From: Guillardia theta CCMP2712
Taxonomy: Eukaryota; Cryptophyceae; Pyrenomonadales; Geminigeraceae
Assembly (NCBI RefSeq): GCF_000315625.1
Contig: NW_005434664.1
Span: 1,035,228-1,099,227 of the forward strand
Length of the DNA: 64,000 bases
Direction: 5' to 3'
A program made the position numbers and the translations under genes. The notes below the pieces were generated by a model. The model saw only the letters and a program-made list of their open reading frames with translations. It was not told the DNA's origin and made no database searches. Numbering within the stretch: position 1 is the stretch's first letter; each line of letters starts with the position of its first letter. Below are positions 10,615 to 25,314 of this stretch, one piece after another.

Positions 10615-11329
10615 AATCCTCCTNNNNNNNNNNNNNNNNNNNNNNNNNNNNNNNNNNNNNNNNNNNNNNNNNNNNNNNNNNNNNNNNNNNNNNNNNNNNN
10701 NNNNNNNNNNNNNNNNNNNNNNNCCCTTCAATTTTTCCCCTTCATCCCTTACTCCCTTTCCTCCTCCTACACTTATATTCTCCCCCCCCCCCCCCCGGCC
10801 CCTTTTCTCTCGTCGCACTGAACAGTCGTGCAGGTCTACAAGGGCGTTCTCCCCGAGTACAGCAAGCTTGCCGAGGAGCTGAGTAACGGCCCTTGCTTTG
10901 CTCTCGAGGTCCCCGGCAAGAGTCCAGCTCTTCCCCTCCTCACTTGCTGAGCCGCAGGTTCGCTCCGAGAACGCCGTCCAGGCCCTCCGCGAACTCATCG
11001 GCCCTCATGACCCAGAGCTCGCCCGTGTCCTCCGTCCAACAACCTTGCGAGCTCAGGTGGGACAACCCCTGGCTCCTCCTCTACCCACGCGTTCTCTTCC
11101 TTCTCCGCCCTCACTCCCTCCATCTCCATTCTCATTTTCCCTCGCTCCCTTGTTTCCTCACTCCATTCCTTCCAACTCCTCCTCTCCTCCCTCCCCTAGT
11201 TCTGGATCACTTCTGACCAGCTGGCAGTTCGGAGTGGACAAAGTCATGAACGCTATCCATTGCACAGACCTGCCCGAGGACGGCCAGTTGGAAGTGGAAT
11301 ACTTCTTCCGGATTTTACAGAACAACTGA
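9243..11329 (+). CDS. NME7: NME7-like nucleoside diphosphate kinase (DM10 + two NDK domains)
   Basis: Flagellum-associated NDK homologue; animal NME7 binds axonemal and gamma-tubulin structures. Exons: 9243-9293, 9577-9636, 9697-10373, 10418-10481, about 10834-10910, about 10959-11055, about 11228-11329. The N-terminal DM10 domain spans the first three exons (YAFLVEWLDPQ, QYMLFYYTVDRTIEM, FEDLYVGGTVSVYSREL). NDK domain 1 has LGLIKPDAFLKVGKI and the active-site region NACHGSDS. NDK domain 2 has LAVIKPHAVKNGHAG and NAIHCTDLPEDG. Both domains therefore keep a His at the phosphohistidine position. The 44-nt intron 10374-10417 splices GACGG|GTTTGAA into G-F-E, as in animal NME7. The intron at 10482 contains the assembly gap. 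The protein ends YFFRILQNN, close to the usual C-terminus. Confidence 0.9.
10496..10623 (+). repeat. CCT-type microsatellite beside assembly gap
   Basis: A CTC/TCCTGC triplet run lies in an NME7-gene intron immediately left of the N run. The repeat is the likely reason the assembly broke here. Confidence 0.85.
10624..10723. other. Assembly gap (100 N)
   Basis: Exactly 100 N bases, the conventional size for a gap of unknown length. It sits inside an intron of the NME7-like gene, so the coding sequence is unaffected. Confidence 0.99.
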
Positions 11330-11464
11330 AACTCACACTGACAAGGACGATCGGGCTCGGCATGTTGTTGGATACTTGTGTAAATTCTTCTCTGTTGCCT
11401 CCCCGACAGTCTCTCCTGCTCATTGGCTGCTCTCTTGACCCGTCACTACATCACATCCTTGGGG

Positions 11465-12316
11465 TTAGAAGAGGTTGGGCTGGCCCGTGCAGCGGATCAT
11501 GCGGTTGTATGCGCGACTCTTGGTGTCAACGCGGACCTTGTTGGAAGGGTCGCACATCTCCTCGATGGGGATGTAGACGTACCTGCAGCAGCGCTCACAC
11601 CCCAATTCTCTCCCCCCTACCTTCGTCCTGCCTCCTGCCTCCTGCCTCCTGCCTCTTCTTCTATCTCTTTGAACCCTTCCTCCTGCCTCCTGCCTCCTGC
11701 CTCCTGCCTCCTGCCTCCTCTTCTATCTCTTTGAACCCTTCCTCCTGCCTCCTGTATTCCTTCCTCCTCCCTCGTCTCCTCTCCTCCCACGCCCCCTCCC
11801 CTGCTCATCGGCTGCCTCATCTCCTTTTTCTTCTCCCTCACCTGTGATTCACTTGCCCACAGCTGAAGCCGGTGAAACCCGCCATGGCACCATGCACAAC
11901 GGTGCTTCCGAGGGTCGAGCAGTAGACGCTGGAGGCGAGTGAGGAGGAGAGCAGCGACGGAATGCACGCGTACCTGTCTGATGGGTTGGCGGCAACGGAT
12001 CTGATCTGGTAGGAGGGGTCCAGGTATCGGATCTCAGCAGGGAAATCTTTGGCTGGAGAAGAAGATGAGGAGGAAGAGGAGGAGGAAGAGGCTTATGGGG
12101 AACCTTTGAACCAATTCTTCATCTCGTCCTGCTCACTCTGTAAGATTTCGGAGATGGAGGGGCAGGCATGACTGACCCTCAAGTACGTCCCGATGTCCGG
12201 CAGCCGCTTGTTACCTGATGTTAAGTCAGTGAGGCCGACGAGATGGTAGAGGCAGGGAAGCAGACAGAGATGTGGAGGAGGGCATGATGATGATGATGTT
12301 GATGATGATGATGACA

Positions 12317-12356
<40 letters not shown>

Positions 12357-14563
12357 CGACGACGACGACGACGAGGAAAGCAAGAAGAGGGAGGGTAGCG
12401 GAAAGCGTAACAGTGCAAGACAAGAAAAGAAGGACAGACAAGAGGGATCAGGGGATATATGGCAAGAGACGAGACCTGAGGCGTCGACTCCTAGATCTAC
12501 TCCCTCGAAGTGATGGGATCCAGCTCCTGAGCAAGAGAACACATCAGGTCGGGTAGGGCGGCAAGATGCAGAACCCTCGGCCACCACGATGAGGCAGTGT
12601 CCTCTCTTCTTCAAGACCTCCGCTGCTCAACCGCGTCACTCGCAGACGAGGGAGGGGAGGGGCAACTTGTGTATTCGCAGAGCTTGTCCATGCTGAAGGG
12701 AGCCTCCGGGATCAGACAGATATCAACATCGTTGGACGCCAATGCCGAGTACATTGCAACGAATCTACAAGAGCAGCAGATGAGAGACAGTCGAGCCGGA
12801 TGCTTCGACGGACCCGCACTCTCGGCCCATGAGCTTGACGATCGCGATGCCGTTGTGCGAGTCCTGAAGGAGGGAGTAAGGGTAGTTGAAGCACCGAGGA
12901 GAGTGGCTCGCACGTCAGCTTCGATCCTTGCGCAGTTGATGACCTTGCAAGCTGAGGATAGATCAGACGAGAGACGGGGGAGGGAAGAGCGTTTACCCTC
13001 AGCTACTGCAGAGTCGAAACCGAACGACTTGTCGATGAATGCCACGTCATTGTCAATGGTCTTTGGCACTCCGCAAACGGACATAGCATACTCCCTCCGC
13101 GCTGCTTCCTGTCTCTTTGTGAGATACTCCCTCCTCGTTCTCCTCGTCCTCTTCCTCGTCCTCTTCCTCCTTGACTTCGTCCTCGTCCTCGTCCTCGTCC
13201 GTCCCCTCCTCTTCCTCTCTCTCCGACCTGAGAGATGAGGTTTGCTCCTCGATGTGTCCCGTCGCCTCCGACCACATACACCTTCCACCAACGTCAACAC
13301 CCAGCACCTCCTCCCTCTTCGACTTCCCCCCCCTCCCGTCCAGCAGCGGTCCACCTGGTTGACTCCGTTGGAGGTCAGAGCTGACATGATCTTGTCCATA
13401 TTCTCCTTGGGCCCTCCCCCACGGGAGGAGCCGAGGACCGTTCCTCCTCTCTTGTGAATCTGCACCGGGCCCAGCATCAGCAACGGAACCTCTCACAACC
13501 TCCCTCACGTTCTCGACGGTCTTGCAGTCAAGGTCGACCCACGGCAAGCTGTAAAACCCCTTGTATCCAAACTGGATGCCCCAGACTTTCTTCACGCTGC
13601 CGGCTAGTCAGCGCACCCTCAGCCCCTCCCTTCCTCAGTCGCGTACTCATAGGTTTTGATCAAGGTGTCCACTATCGCCTTGATGACATTGTTCAGTCCT
13701 GCCTCAACGTCAACGGACTCCATCCGCTGCTCTCCTCGTTAACCAGGACACAGTCCTCCGCACGTGACGATGGCAGCAACGACCTCCTTCGGCTTGAAGT
13801 AGAGGAAGTCTCGTGGACCTGCACGTACCCACTGGAGCGAAGTCAGTCTTTGCAGGAAGCACAAGATCAGATCGTAGACTGAAGCACAACCATCCTCTTC
13901 TCCTTCTCTCACCTGCCTGTACAGCAAATTCTTCTGGGACGCGCGGGGAGAGTTCAGGTACAGAACGTCAAGCACCGTTTCGTCCTGAGCAATCCAGTCG
14001 GCCTCCCATTATAAACCCTCCCTGCTGACGTCACCTGGCCCACCATGGCTCCGCGCCATGTCAGAGGAGTCTCATACTTCTCAGCAGGAAGCCACTCGTC
14101 TGTTGCAACAGAGCTCAGACGATGGCGGGCAGAACGAAAGGAGGAGGAGGAGGAGGAGGAAGAGGAAGAGGAATAGGTGAGGAAGCTGCGACAGGGGCAG
14201 GGGCAGGGGCAGGGGCAGCCTCCAGCATAGCGGCCACACCGATATGGTCAATCTTCATGAAGATGGGATTGATAGCGTGCTCTTCGAAGCCATCCTTCCC
14301 CTTGAAGAGCCCTCCTATCTAACTCCAGGGGTCAAGGAACAGAGCTCCAGGAGCACGAGCCTCGTACCTTGAGTTGTGACTTGCAGCAGGAAGGATCTCT
14401 CATCAGACGCGATGGGCTCCGACTTATGGACCCCTCATTGGCAGCTGCAGCACCAGACGGTCAGTCCGCAGGCATCGTAACTCAAGAGCAGGCGCTACGC
14501 CTCACCAGTCAGCGGGAGGAAGACTGATGAGAGAAGGACCAGGCATCTGGCCAGAGAAGCCAT
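11465..14563 (-). CDS. PFK: 6-phosphofructokinase (plant/PPi-like clade) with N-terminal signal peptide
   Basis: Phosphorylates fructose-6-phosphate in glycolysis. Minus-strand exons cover the family in order: [12 protein letters not shown]-type loop ([12 protein letters not shown] at about 13740), [27 protein letters not shown], the nucleotide loop [11 protein letters not shown], and the substrate motif [20 protein letters not shown]. The C-terminus is [19 protein letters not shown]...QPNLF with the stop at 11465-11467. GGDGT fits an ATP-type loop, while TIDND is typical of the plant-like group. The first exon starts at 14563 with [19 protein letters not shown], a hydrophobic signal-peptide-like segment, and splices in phase to [14 protein letters not shown]. 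This suggests entry into the secretory route, hence plastid or periplastid location in a complex-plastid alga. Cytosolic location is less likely. An intron holds a GAT/ATC microsatellite (about 12287-12355). Confidence 0.85.
11630..11760 (+). repeat. CCTCCTG-unit minisatellite, duplicated block
   Basis: Runs of the 7-bp unit CCTCCTG are interrupted by a longer word (TCTTCTATCTCTTTGAACC) that itself occurs twice. This lies within an intron near the 3' end of the phosphofructokinase gene. Confidence 0.8.
12287..12373 (+). repeat. GAT/GAC trinucleotide repeat in phosphofructokinase intron
   Basis: Imperfect GAT triplets (with GTTGAT and GACAAT interruptions) pass into perfect GAT and then GAC triplets. 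The run is intronic on the coding (minus) strand. Confidence 0.8.
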
Positions 14564-15888
14564 GCTCTGCAAGAACCACTTTGAGTGAGTGCCAAACAGG
14601 TAGAACGGTAGATGCTGGATCAGTAAAACTTTCAGTTCTTGTTGCTGGCAACCATAGCATGCAGCACTCTGGTACCATTGAGGTGTACAGCAACAGTCTT
14701 TCTCCCCGACCTGCTGTATCTCATTCTATCTCATCTCTGATCGATTTAGCCTGCACGTGTAGCAACTCGTTCCTCTCTACCTCATCATGCTCTGCTTTTT
14801 CCACCTCCCCATCCTCCTCTCCTCCTCCATCTTCCGCCTCCTTCCCTTGTATCCCGCATGCCATGGATTTTTTTACTCAATTCAAGTTGGCGGGTCTTCT
14901 CATAGTCAATTTTTCCAGCTCTCAATTTATTGACTTTAATTTCGATATCTGATTGAAAACTTTCGGGAAGAAATTGATCAATTTGAGCACCCCTCATTGA
15001 AATGGTCAGCAATGGTCAGCATGGGGGTCCTGACCACAAGGGATGCAACAGGAGGGTGTTGATGGGTGGGAAAACAGGGGTACTTCATGTTGATGTTCAG
15101 GGGGTAGGGTGGTATACCCTATAATATATGCTCCCAAACTTGCTAGGACCCCGCCAACAAAAACAAAAAATGAACGCCAGGGACCCCTCAGTCCCAGATG
15201 CCGGTGCCGGCCGTCCGGGCCCGGGGCCTCCAACTTTGTCTTCCCGGTAGGACTAGCACTGAGATTATCTGATTCCAAAGATGATGGCCGGGCGCTGCTT
15301 TTTGCAAGCGACGAACTGGAGAATCCAGAGATGGCGGGAAAACAGTGGGAGGAGACTAGGAGAGGAGAGGCGAAGGGAGAGATAGGAAGAGGGTAATGGA
15401 ACAAGCGAGGAAGTTGCAAGGAGAGAAGTATGAACAGAAGATGATGAGGAGAACACGCGGAAGTAGGGAAGAAGGAAATATATTAGTGGTGAAAAGAGTA
15501 GGAGATTTAGTTTCCAGCGAAAGGGGAAGCAGAAGGGCATAAATTCAGGCAGACGAGGAGAGAATAACGATTATGAGGTATAGAACTGATTTCATGCGAA
15601 TGGTTATTGTTGGAGGCCCAGTGTGGTGGGATCTTGATGGATATGCAGCGGAAGGGAGTCAGTTGACAACCAAGGATTATGTGGTTTTTAGTTGAAACAT
15701 TACACGGTGGTCAACGAGTGTCTGACAAACATGCCTTTTACTTCTAGCAGACACTGAAGGCTTCAGATGGAATAGCTCGAGGAGGAGGCAGGGGGGGGGT
15801 TAAACATGAGCTCGGCAGTCACCCCTGGACTGTTGGATAAGAGATGAATCCTGTCTAGGTTCGACTCTCAACCCTTCGCGGTCCCAGC
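14564..15888. other. Divergent intergenic region with short GC island and G-rich tract
   Basis: It separates the phosphofructokinase start (14563, minus) from the HMG-box start (15889, plus). It holds a G-rich GGGGGTAGGGTGG patch (about 15063-15115) and a short GC island (about 15195-15240, GGCCGTCCGGGCCCGGGGCC). Minus-strand frames at 14785-15012 and 15006-15419 are open, but they read straight through these repeat-like patches and are not called. Confidence 0.5.
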
Positions 15889-17501
15889 ATGGACACCACA
15901 GTGACGGATGGTGATGTCAAGGATGCAAGCAGCAAGGTGATCCTGGACTGCGTGCGTCCATGGTCTTGCTCTGATCGCCATTACCCTCAGGTTACTAACG
16001 AGTTTCGAGAAGCCGAGAAGTCGGAAGAGCCTTCCGGTGACCGTCTTTGTATGCTCCCCTCCCCATATCGTTATGCTTTTCACCAGGAAAAGGTGATGAG
16101 TGGCTGAGAGAGGGCAGCGAGTACATCGGCCAACGGATACGCCGAGTGGTGTACAACGAGAACTCCGAGCCTTTCCCAGCTGATGGGACCGTGGTGGGCT
16201 GGTTGCCAGTTGATCTAGCCGATTTCACCAGCGAGCACACCAACGAGCCTGCGGCTCTCTGGCACATCCAGTTTGATGACGAGAACATTGGTGAGGAGGA
16301 CCTGGAGGAGTTTGAGGTCAGAGACGCCATCGATCTCTACAAGGACAGGTTGAAGGAAGACCCCTCCTCCAAGTCCAAGCCTTCCAAGAAAGGATCCGCA
16401 GGAAGGAAGAGCAAGGCCGATCGCAAGGAGCAGAGTGAAGAGCCGCATAAGAATCAGAGCAGGAAGAAGGCTGCTGGGCAGGGACTTCTCAAGAAGCCTC
16501 AGAGTGCGTTCATGGTGTGGAGCTGCACCATTCGTCCAAAACTCCGAGATGAAAGACCCGAGCTTGACTTCGCTGGGCTGAGCTCTCACTGCGCCAAACT
16601 CTGGCGGGAGATGCCGGCAGACGAGAAGCAGGAGTGGAACAAGAAGTACTCGAAAGCTCTGCAGGACTGGAACGATATGGAGAGTCAGATGCGGATGGGT
16701 GAGGGAGGGTCTGCCAAGCTCTCTCCCGACCTCTCCGAGGTTGACAACAGGTCTATCAATGAGAGCGAAGGCTCCGAGTGCTCTCGATCAGACAAGGGGA
16801 AAGGCAAAGTGAAGCCAACTCCTTCCAAGGATGATTGCTTCGTCATTGTTGTCGATGAAGCTTGGGAGAGTCAGCGCGGGTTTCGACTCTTCGAGATTTG
16901 TTCGTGCCCGACTTCGGATGGTACGTGCAAGGCCCGAGAGTGGTACAGCTCTGCCGACTTTGACGAGTGCAAGTTGGGCCAGCAGAAATTCCTTCCTTCT
17001 CAGCCTTCCGCCAAATCGTTTCAGCTGAAGATCAACTCTTTCTATCCCGTGCAGACCCTGCGAGGTCGGCAGAACAGGAAGGAGTATGTGCAGATAGCGG
17101 GAGAGCAGGACATGGTGTCGGAAGCGTATCAGGTGCTGCGAGGTGAAAGGGCTGGTCACGGCCTTGAGGAGCTGGTAGTGAGGTCGGGAGAGGAGAGCTC
17201 GACTAGGGCTACTCCGTCAAAGTTGACCAAAGAGAAGAACTCCAGGAACTCAACGCCTGTGTCGAAGGAGTGTCAGGAAAAGAACTTGAACTCGGACGAG
17301 GAGCAAAACACATCGACACCACCGAGCTCGAAGGGGAAGAGGAGCATCGGCAACAACGACGTGCGGGAGAGCGAAGGGGAAATTTCGCAGTCAACGAAGC
17401 GGGTCAGGAGGAACTTGGACGTGAATGGGACCCATTCGACGGAAGCGATTTCGGACAAAGAAGGTCAAAGAGCAGCAGAAGCAGGTAATATTTCTAGATG
17501 A
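15889..17501 (+). CDS. HMG-box DNA-binding protein
   Basis: Exons 15889-15936, 15991-16036 and 16087 onward join in phase (MDTTVTDGDVKDASSK, VTNEFREAEKSEEPSG, KGDEWLREGSEYIG). The N-terminal part resembles a Tudor/chromo-like chromatin reader: it has GTVVGWLPVDL, ALWHIQFDDENIGEEDLEEFEV. A Lys-rich linker leads to an HMG box starting at KKPQSAFMVWSCTIRPKLR and continuing through LSSHCAKLWREMPADEKQEW. A second folded part (DCFVIVVDEAWESQRGF ... SFYPVQTL) is unrecognised. The tail is acidic and Ser-rich. A stop occurs at 17501, but a good donor (GCAG|GTAATA, 17484/17485) lies just before it. The gene could therefore splice onward into the peroxidase exons. Likely a nuclear chromatin protein. Confidence 0.8.
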
Positions 17502-17520
17502 CAAGGACAGGAAGATATTG

Positions 17521-19738
<2,218 letters not shown>

Positions 19739-20054
19739 ACAAGCTGCTCGCGCACTGCCCTCTCGCTCTCCCCTCCTCTCCGAATAGCCTTTCCTGCTAC
19801 GACTAAAATCTCCTCTTCCTTCTCTTCTTATCTTTCCCCCTTTCTTTCTACCTCCACATTGTCTTTCTCCTTTTCTCCTCTATATAAATATTATCAAGAT
19901 CTCGAAATTCCTGCTGGTAGTCCGCTGCGCCCTACAGACTCTAGAGGAACCACAACAGAACCCTCGCCCATGTCCAGCTGCAGAAAACAGCAGAGGTGGG
20001 CGGCTAGCGGAGCATTAGGATGAAACTTTAATGGCAATGGGGAAGAAGAGGAGC

Positions 20055-23000
20055 TCAGGGGCACTGGGAGTGAACGATTCTGACGCCCTCCTCCGACCAC
20101 TGCTTCTTGGATATCCACATCCTGCAGAGGATGAAGTTAGAGGAGGCAAGAGAGGATAAGGACTCACTGTTGGAAGGAGCCGAGGGACGCCAGGATGGAA
20201 CCGCCGATCCAGACGCTGAACCTCCTTTCTGTCGTTGCCATGGGGGAGATGGTCTTGACCTTGAGAAGCTGCGGAGAAATGAGAGGAGACAAGAAGAAGA
20301 GGACGAGGAGGGACACACAGAAGAGGAGGAAGAGGAGGAGCGGGAGCGGGAGCGGGAGCAGGAGCAGGAGCAGGAGGATAGGATCCTGAGACGAGGAGCA
20401 TTGAAGGGGAACAGGGAAGGCAAGGTGAAGAGGAAGAGGGAGGAAAGTGGAAATGGAGAAGAGGAACGAGAAGAAGGGATGATTGTTGGGCTCACGCTAA
20501 TGGACTCGGCCAGCTCTCGCTCCAGCCTCTCCTTGAACATGGGGAACAAGGTGTTGCCTCCCGTTACTATCACAGTTCTGCTCCACAAGTCAGGCAGTGG
20601 CGATCTAATGAGAGGAGAAGGTAGAGGAGAGGGCGTCGTTGAGAGGACGAGAGGAGGAAGGAGAGAGAAAGAGAGTTGGAAATGGAAGAGGAGAGGAGGA
20701 AGGAGAGAGGAAGGGAGGTGGTAAGGGAGGAGGCGAGGAGGAAGCAAGAAGGAAGATGAGGAAGAAGATGAAGTGTTGGGATGAGCAGGCGAGTGATGGT
20801 GGGTGATGATCGTCTTAAGGGGGATGCAAAACATTGGGGCAGCAACAGCAAGAGGGGGCGATGCAATAGGCTACCCGTAGAGATCTTTCTTGATGTCAGA
20901 GTCACATTTTCCGACACTCTCGTTGATGCAATCATGCAGCGCCTGTGCCAAGTCATTAAGAAGAGGAGGAGAGGAGGAGAGATGAGTCAGCGATGGAGAG
21001 AGCTGAGAGTGATGAGTGGGAGAGTAAGAAGGGAGCATACAAGAAGAGGTCAGGAGAGGGAAGAGGGACGAGGGACGATGGGAGAGGGAAAGGCAGAGGG
21101 ATAAGGGGGAAGAGGGAACAGGAAAAGGGAAGGAGGAGGAAAGATGAAAGGAGGAGAGGAGAAAGGAAGGAGCGATGGGGTTTGATTCAACTGACCTGCA
21201 GTTCTGACGGAGAGTTGACCCCGAAGATGCTGCACTTGTCCGCCTGCTCAACGATCAGCCTTGGCCAGACGAAGAAATGAAATCACCTCTAGAGCAGAAG
21301 GATTGAACATGATCTCACATGCCTGCAAACTCTTAGCTCCTCCTCCTCCCTCCTCCTCCTTCCCCCCCTGTTCCCTCTTCCCCCTTATCCTCCTCCTCCC
21401 CCCACTCCTCCTCCTTGTATACCTTGAATCTCTCTGCACCCACATCGATCACTTTCCCGTCCGGCAATTCGTATTGAGCAAAAGGAATTTGAGCATTTGA
21501 GCTGAAGGAAAACGTCAAAGGCCAAGGACAAAGAGGATACCAAAGAGAGCAAAGAGAGAGGCAAGAAGATTGTCAAAGATGATAACAAGGACAATGGCAT
21601 TGATGTTCGTGATAATGTTGCAGGAGAAGCACAACCAAGACAAGGAGGAACGGGAGGAGGACGAAGAATAAGGGAAAGGGTATAACCTCTCATCAAAAAC
21701 AGTTTCGGAAGTGCGGCAGACGGTTTCCTTGAGGTCATTGATGATGGTCTGGCACCTTCACGTCAACTCGCAACATCGGCATGGCTGGCGGACCTTCTGC
21801 ATGTAGCGCTTGAACGACGGCCGGATGTTCTCGAGCCCGGTGATCTCAGTTACCTGTGTTGAACCCTTAGATGCCCCCTGACATGTCAGGACGAGTTACG
21901 CTGGCGATCGTTCCGTCCTTGCCAATCTTCTTGTTGAGCATGTAAGGAGGACGGACTGGCTGAGATATCAGGAAGGCAAGAGGGCTACAAACACCAGCTG
22001 ACCGTTGGTTCCCTTCCCTTCCAGCACACTAGGAGAAAACTACAGTCAGAATCGTGTTGGCATCAGGCAGACAAGCTGGACCTCAGCAAGTACTCTGTCA
22101 ACTTCTCCCCGCTGAAAGGAGATCGGACAATGGCTGCAGCGAACTCAGTGATCGATGTGACATGTTGTTGTGAAAAAGGAGGAAGGAGAGGACGAGGAGA
22201 AGGACGAGGAAGAAGAAGAGAGAGAGAAGGGGGAAGAGGAGAGAGCAAGGAGAGAGAGTGTGTGTGATAATAACCTTTTTGCAGGACATAGCCTTCATGA
22301 ACGGGAGCAACACACGTCGCTCCACCTCCGGAATCTTGACGACGGTGTCAGGACCAGAGCAGCAGGTGGTAGGAATCGTGTCACCGAGAACAACGGCAGT
22401 TGATCTCCCACACGAGAAAGAAGACAGCACCGCATTCTTAGAGATGAAGACCGCTGGTACCTTGAGAGGCACACTTCACTTCAAGAGCAGCGGATGTGAG
22501 TAGCTTACCTTGTAGTGCTCGAACATGATCTCAAGAAGCTTCTCTCGGCACTCGTTGCTGTTGAACGATGGCTCCTGCAAGCAGTCGCAACATGAGAAAG
22601 ACGCAAAACAACAGGAACGGAAGGTACAGCCAAGAGCATCGGGTGCTCTTCCGGGACTATTCTCAGTCGATCTGCACGAGAAGGGAAGCATCAGCAGCTT
22701 CCCAGAGCCTCCTGCAGGGCTCGCACCTTTGAACGCATGATCCCAAAGTTTCTGTGCAAGATCCCAATCCTTGACTGCGGTATGACGTCACGGGAACACA
22801 CGACAAAATCTGTTCTACTCACTCAGACCATCTTGAATTGGGTTCTCAATATCCATAAAGTCCTTCAAACCACACGCATCACGCGTCTCCCATTGTCTGC
22901 AAGCAACTCTCCTCTCCTACCTTTCGAATGCTCAAGGCTTGTGTTCCGATATTGTACTTGACCTCCTCTGTCCCTGCTGTTGTCCCTGCTGCCGCCGCCG

Positions 23001-23320
23001 CTGCCGCTGGTGCCCCTGCTGCTGGAGGATCCACATCCATCTTCTCCCCAGGAGCCGCCGGTCCCTTTCCCACCACTCCATCCTTGCCACTGCGAACGAC
23101 ACCCACAGCCTAGCACGCGCTGATCACCATTCGAACCCATCAGTTTCATGTGCTCACCGTCGGGAAAACTGCCTTGGGGTTGTCTTCGCCCGCAAAACCA
23201 GCCTTGCAGCTTGTGTATCCAACATCCAGCACGATAGCCGAGACTTCGTCTGAGATCGGGAGACATGAGCTCTAAGGAGGATAAGACTGACAAAATCAAT
23301 ATATTACCTCCTCCATACAT
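20055..23320 (-). CDS. ARP4: Actin-related protein 4 / ACTL6 (BAF53) family
   Basis: Nuclear actin-related subunit of chromatin-remodelling and histone-acetyltransferase complexes (SWI/SNF, INO80, NuA4). It reads from ATG 23320: MYGG splices to [19 protein letters not shown] and [12 protein letters not shown], the Arp4 N-terminus. An Ala/Gly-rich linker (about 22930-23040) precedes [15 protein letters not shown], then [98 protein letters not shown] and the terminal [12 protein letters not shown] ... HSQCP (stop at 20055). Numerous introns are GA-rich. The order and terminus match ACTL6/Arp4 better than conventional actin, which ends in KCF. The 3' end converges on the peroxidase gene. Confidence 0.85.
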
Positions 23321-24552
23321 GGCAGCTGACGATCTAGGCTCAACAAACTATAAAGGATGGGCCTGCTTGAAGAATGTTAGAGCGGTTGGGTGCATCAGGA
23401 AAAAGAGTCTGTCATGATCTACATCTACATCCTCACTTCTCCCCATGTCCTCTCACATTCTCTCTCATCTCGACCTATCAGCCGCTATCTCGAGCAGCTT
23501 CATCTTCACTGCTTTCTTGTCTACACCATGCACATCGGCTTTCAAGCTGCTAGCCAGCGAACCAGTGAACTCATCATTTTACCATCCTTTCCCCCATGTC
23601 TGTGCTGAATCTCCTGCTACATATGCTATCCCCCATATTACTCCCTTGCGAACCAGACCTCTTCTTGTACACCCCGGACTCATCACCGTCGTCAGGATGC
23701 ACATCCAACTCATCCCGCTATCTTTCATGTCATTATCAAACACGCGAACATCCGCACAATCCTCTCGCATCTGCTCCTTCCTCTCGATTGATCCAATTGC
23801 CACATATCACCCAAGGCCTTCCAAGGTTGCAAGAGTGCTGCATCTTTTCCTTCTCCTTGTCCTTTTCCTGATCCTCTTCCTGATACCAACTTCATCTTCG
23901 TCTTCACAAGAGCATTTTCCACGGTTTTCTCCTCCCCGCCCTCCCTGCTCTTTGTGCCATGGCCGTGCACAAATTTCCATCTTTTCTCCCGCCATGGATC
24001 CATGCTCCTCGGCGGGCTCCACTTGACTACGAGGCATGCATCAATCAGATTATTTACTCAACAATATTGATATACCATATTTATTCAGATAGCTGAAATT
24101 TATGATACAAAATATATTAGGTGAGTGATAATCAATATGAACAAATTTATAACTGATTAATATAACAGGAAACACTTGACTATAAAGACACCTTATACAT
24201 TAGTCAATATTTGACTATTTGTCTGTAGTCAATATTGATCTTATTCCGGCAATGGCTGCCTCAAGCGCAGCTTAAAAGCCTTCTCCGTCCTCCTCCTCTC
24301 CCTTTTCTGCCTCCTCCCTTGAGCAACTTGAACAAGCTTGAAACTTCATTTGCTTCCCTTCTCTTTCTCCTCTTATGTCCATCTCTCCCTATCTCCTTGC
24401 TGCAACCTCCTCGCTACAGTTCTAGCTTTGACAATTACTGTTCCATTCTACTCCTGCTTCAAGCATATCTTTCCCCCATTCCTCTCTTCCTGCTCCTCTG
24501 CCGTCTTTCTTCTATCATTCCTACGGCGTTGTTGCTAAGTGTGCTCGAGACC
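23321..24552. other. Divergent intergenic region, AT-rich core
   Basis: Between the Arp4 start (minus) and the membrane-protein start (plus). The stretch 24030-24235 is markedly AT-rich with repeated AATATTGA/ATATTT words. Then 24280-24540 is a CT-rich leader. Open frames in 23390-24026 are Ser/Pro/Leu-rich and occur on both strands. No gene is supported. Confidence 0.45.
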
Positions 24553-25314
24553 ATGACAATGGTTGGATCTGACCGAAATGGCAATCGCGCGGCGCTGACA
24601 TTCGGCACATCGGCGCTGCTGGTGCTAGCAGTGCTGGTAGTGGTCTGCAAGGACGCAATGGGTCCGTTATCATTGTTCGAGTGGGACACTGGAAACGATC
24701 CGATAGTCCCTGGAAGATCAGTGAGGATAGAAGGAAAGGACCCTGACGACCCCTTCTACCAGGGATCGAGTACCACCTCCAGCTTGAAGGCATACCGGGA
24801 TTGCCCGATGTGTGCCGGAACGAAAGCAGAGCACAAGTATCTCAGGATGCTGGAGGAAGCTAGATCACAGATGTTGTCACTGAGGGCGAACGGTCAAGGT
24901 GGCTCCACGAAACCTGAGACTCAGGTCTTGGCGTTGAGAGGTCCAAAGAATGTCCTCAACAAGGTTTTGGAGCGAACATCTGCAGAGATCCAGAAAGACG
25001 CTCTTTCATACAAGTAAGTGTTTTAAATACTTCGATTTCGTTTGATGATGCAGCTTGTAGGAGCATTGCACAACAACGGCAGAAGGCGAGGGCTGAAGTG
25101 AGATTGCTGATGAAGAAAAAAACTGAGCTAGGTTGGAGAAACCGTTTCCGTCTATTTGAAGTCTGAAACGAATGTAGATTCCGAGGTGAAGGAAGTGCAA
25201 AGAGACATGGAGCGGATCGCTAAGAGACAGGTATGCTGGTGATTGACTCTTTGAAGCTAAAATCTTGACTGTTCCGAACAGGAGGCAACAGTGGATACAT
25301 TGAAAGCACGGTAG
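24553..25314 (+). CDS. Hypothetical single-pass membrane protein with coiled-coil tail
   Basis: No family recognised. The start at 24553 (MTMVGSDRNGNRAA) is chosen because it directly precedes a transmembrane helix (about residues 13-34, LTFGTSALLVLAVLVVV) and follows a CT-rich leader. The exposed part contains a CPMCAG pair of cysteines. Helical segments follow (KYLRMLEEARSQML, NKVLERTSAEIQKDA, IAQQRQKARAEVRLLMKKK, EVKEVQRDMERIAKRQ), so a coiled coil is likely. Exons join in phase at the 25014, 25136/25185 and 25230 regions, and the last exon encodes EATVDTLKAR with TAG at 25312-25314. Total length is about 215 residues. Type II orientation (short N-terminus inside) is an inference. Confidence 0.6.

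Noticed and set aside
15006-15419. Minus-strand 137-residue frame with a possible membrane helix
   Set aside because: It crosses a short GC island and a G-rich tract of the dispersed type. The hydrophobic part is derived from those repeats, and no neighbouring exons were found.
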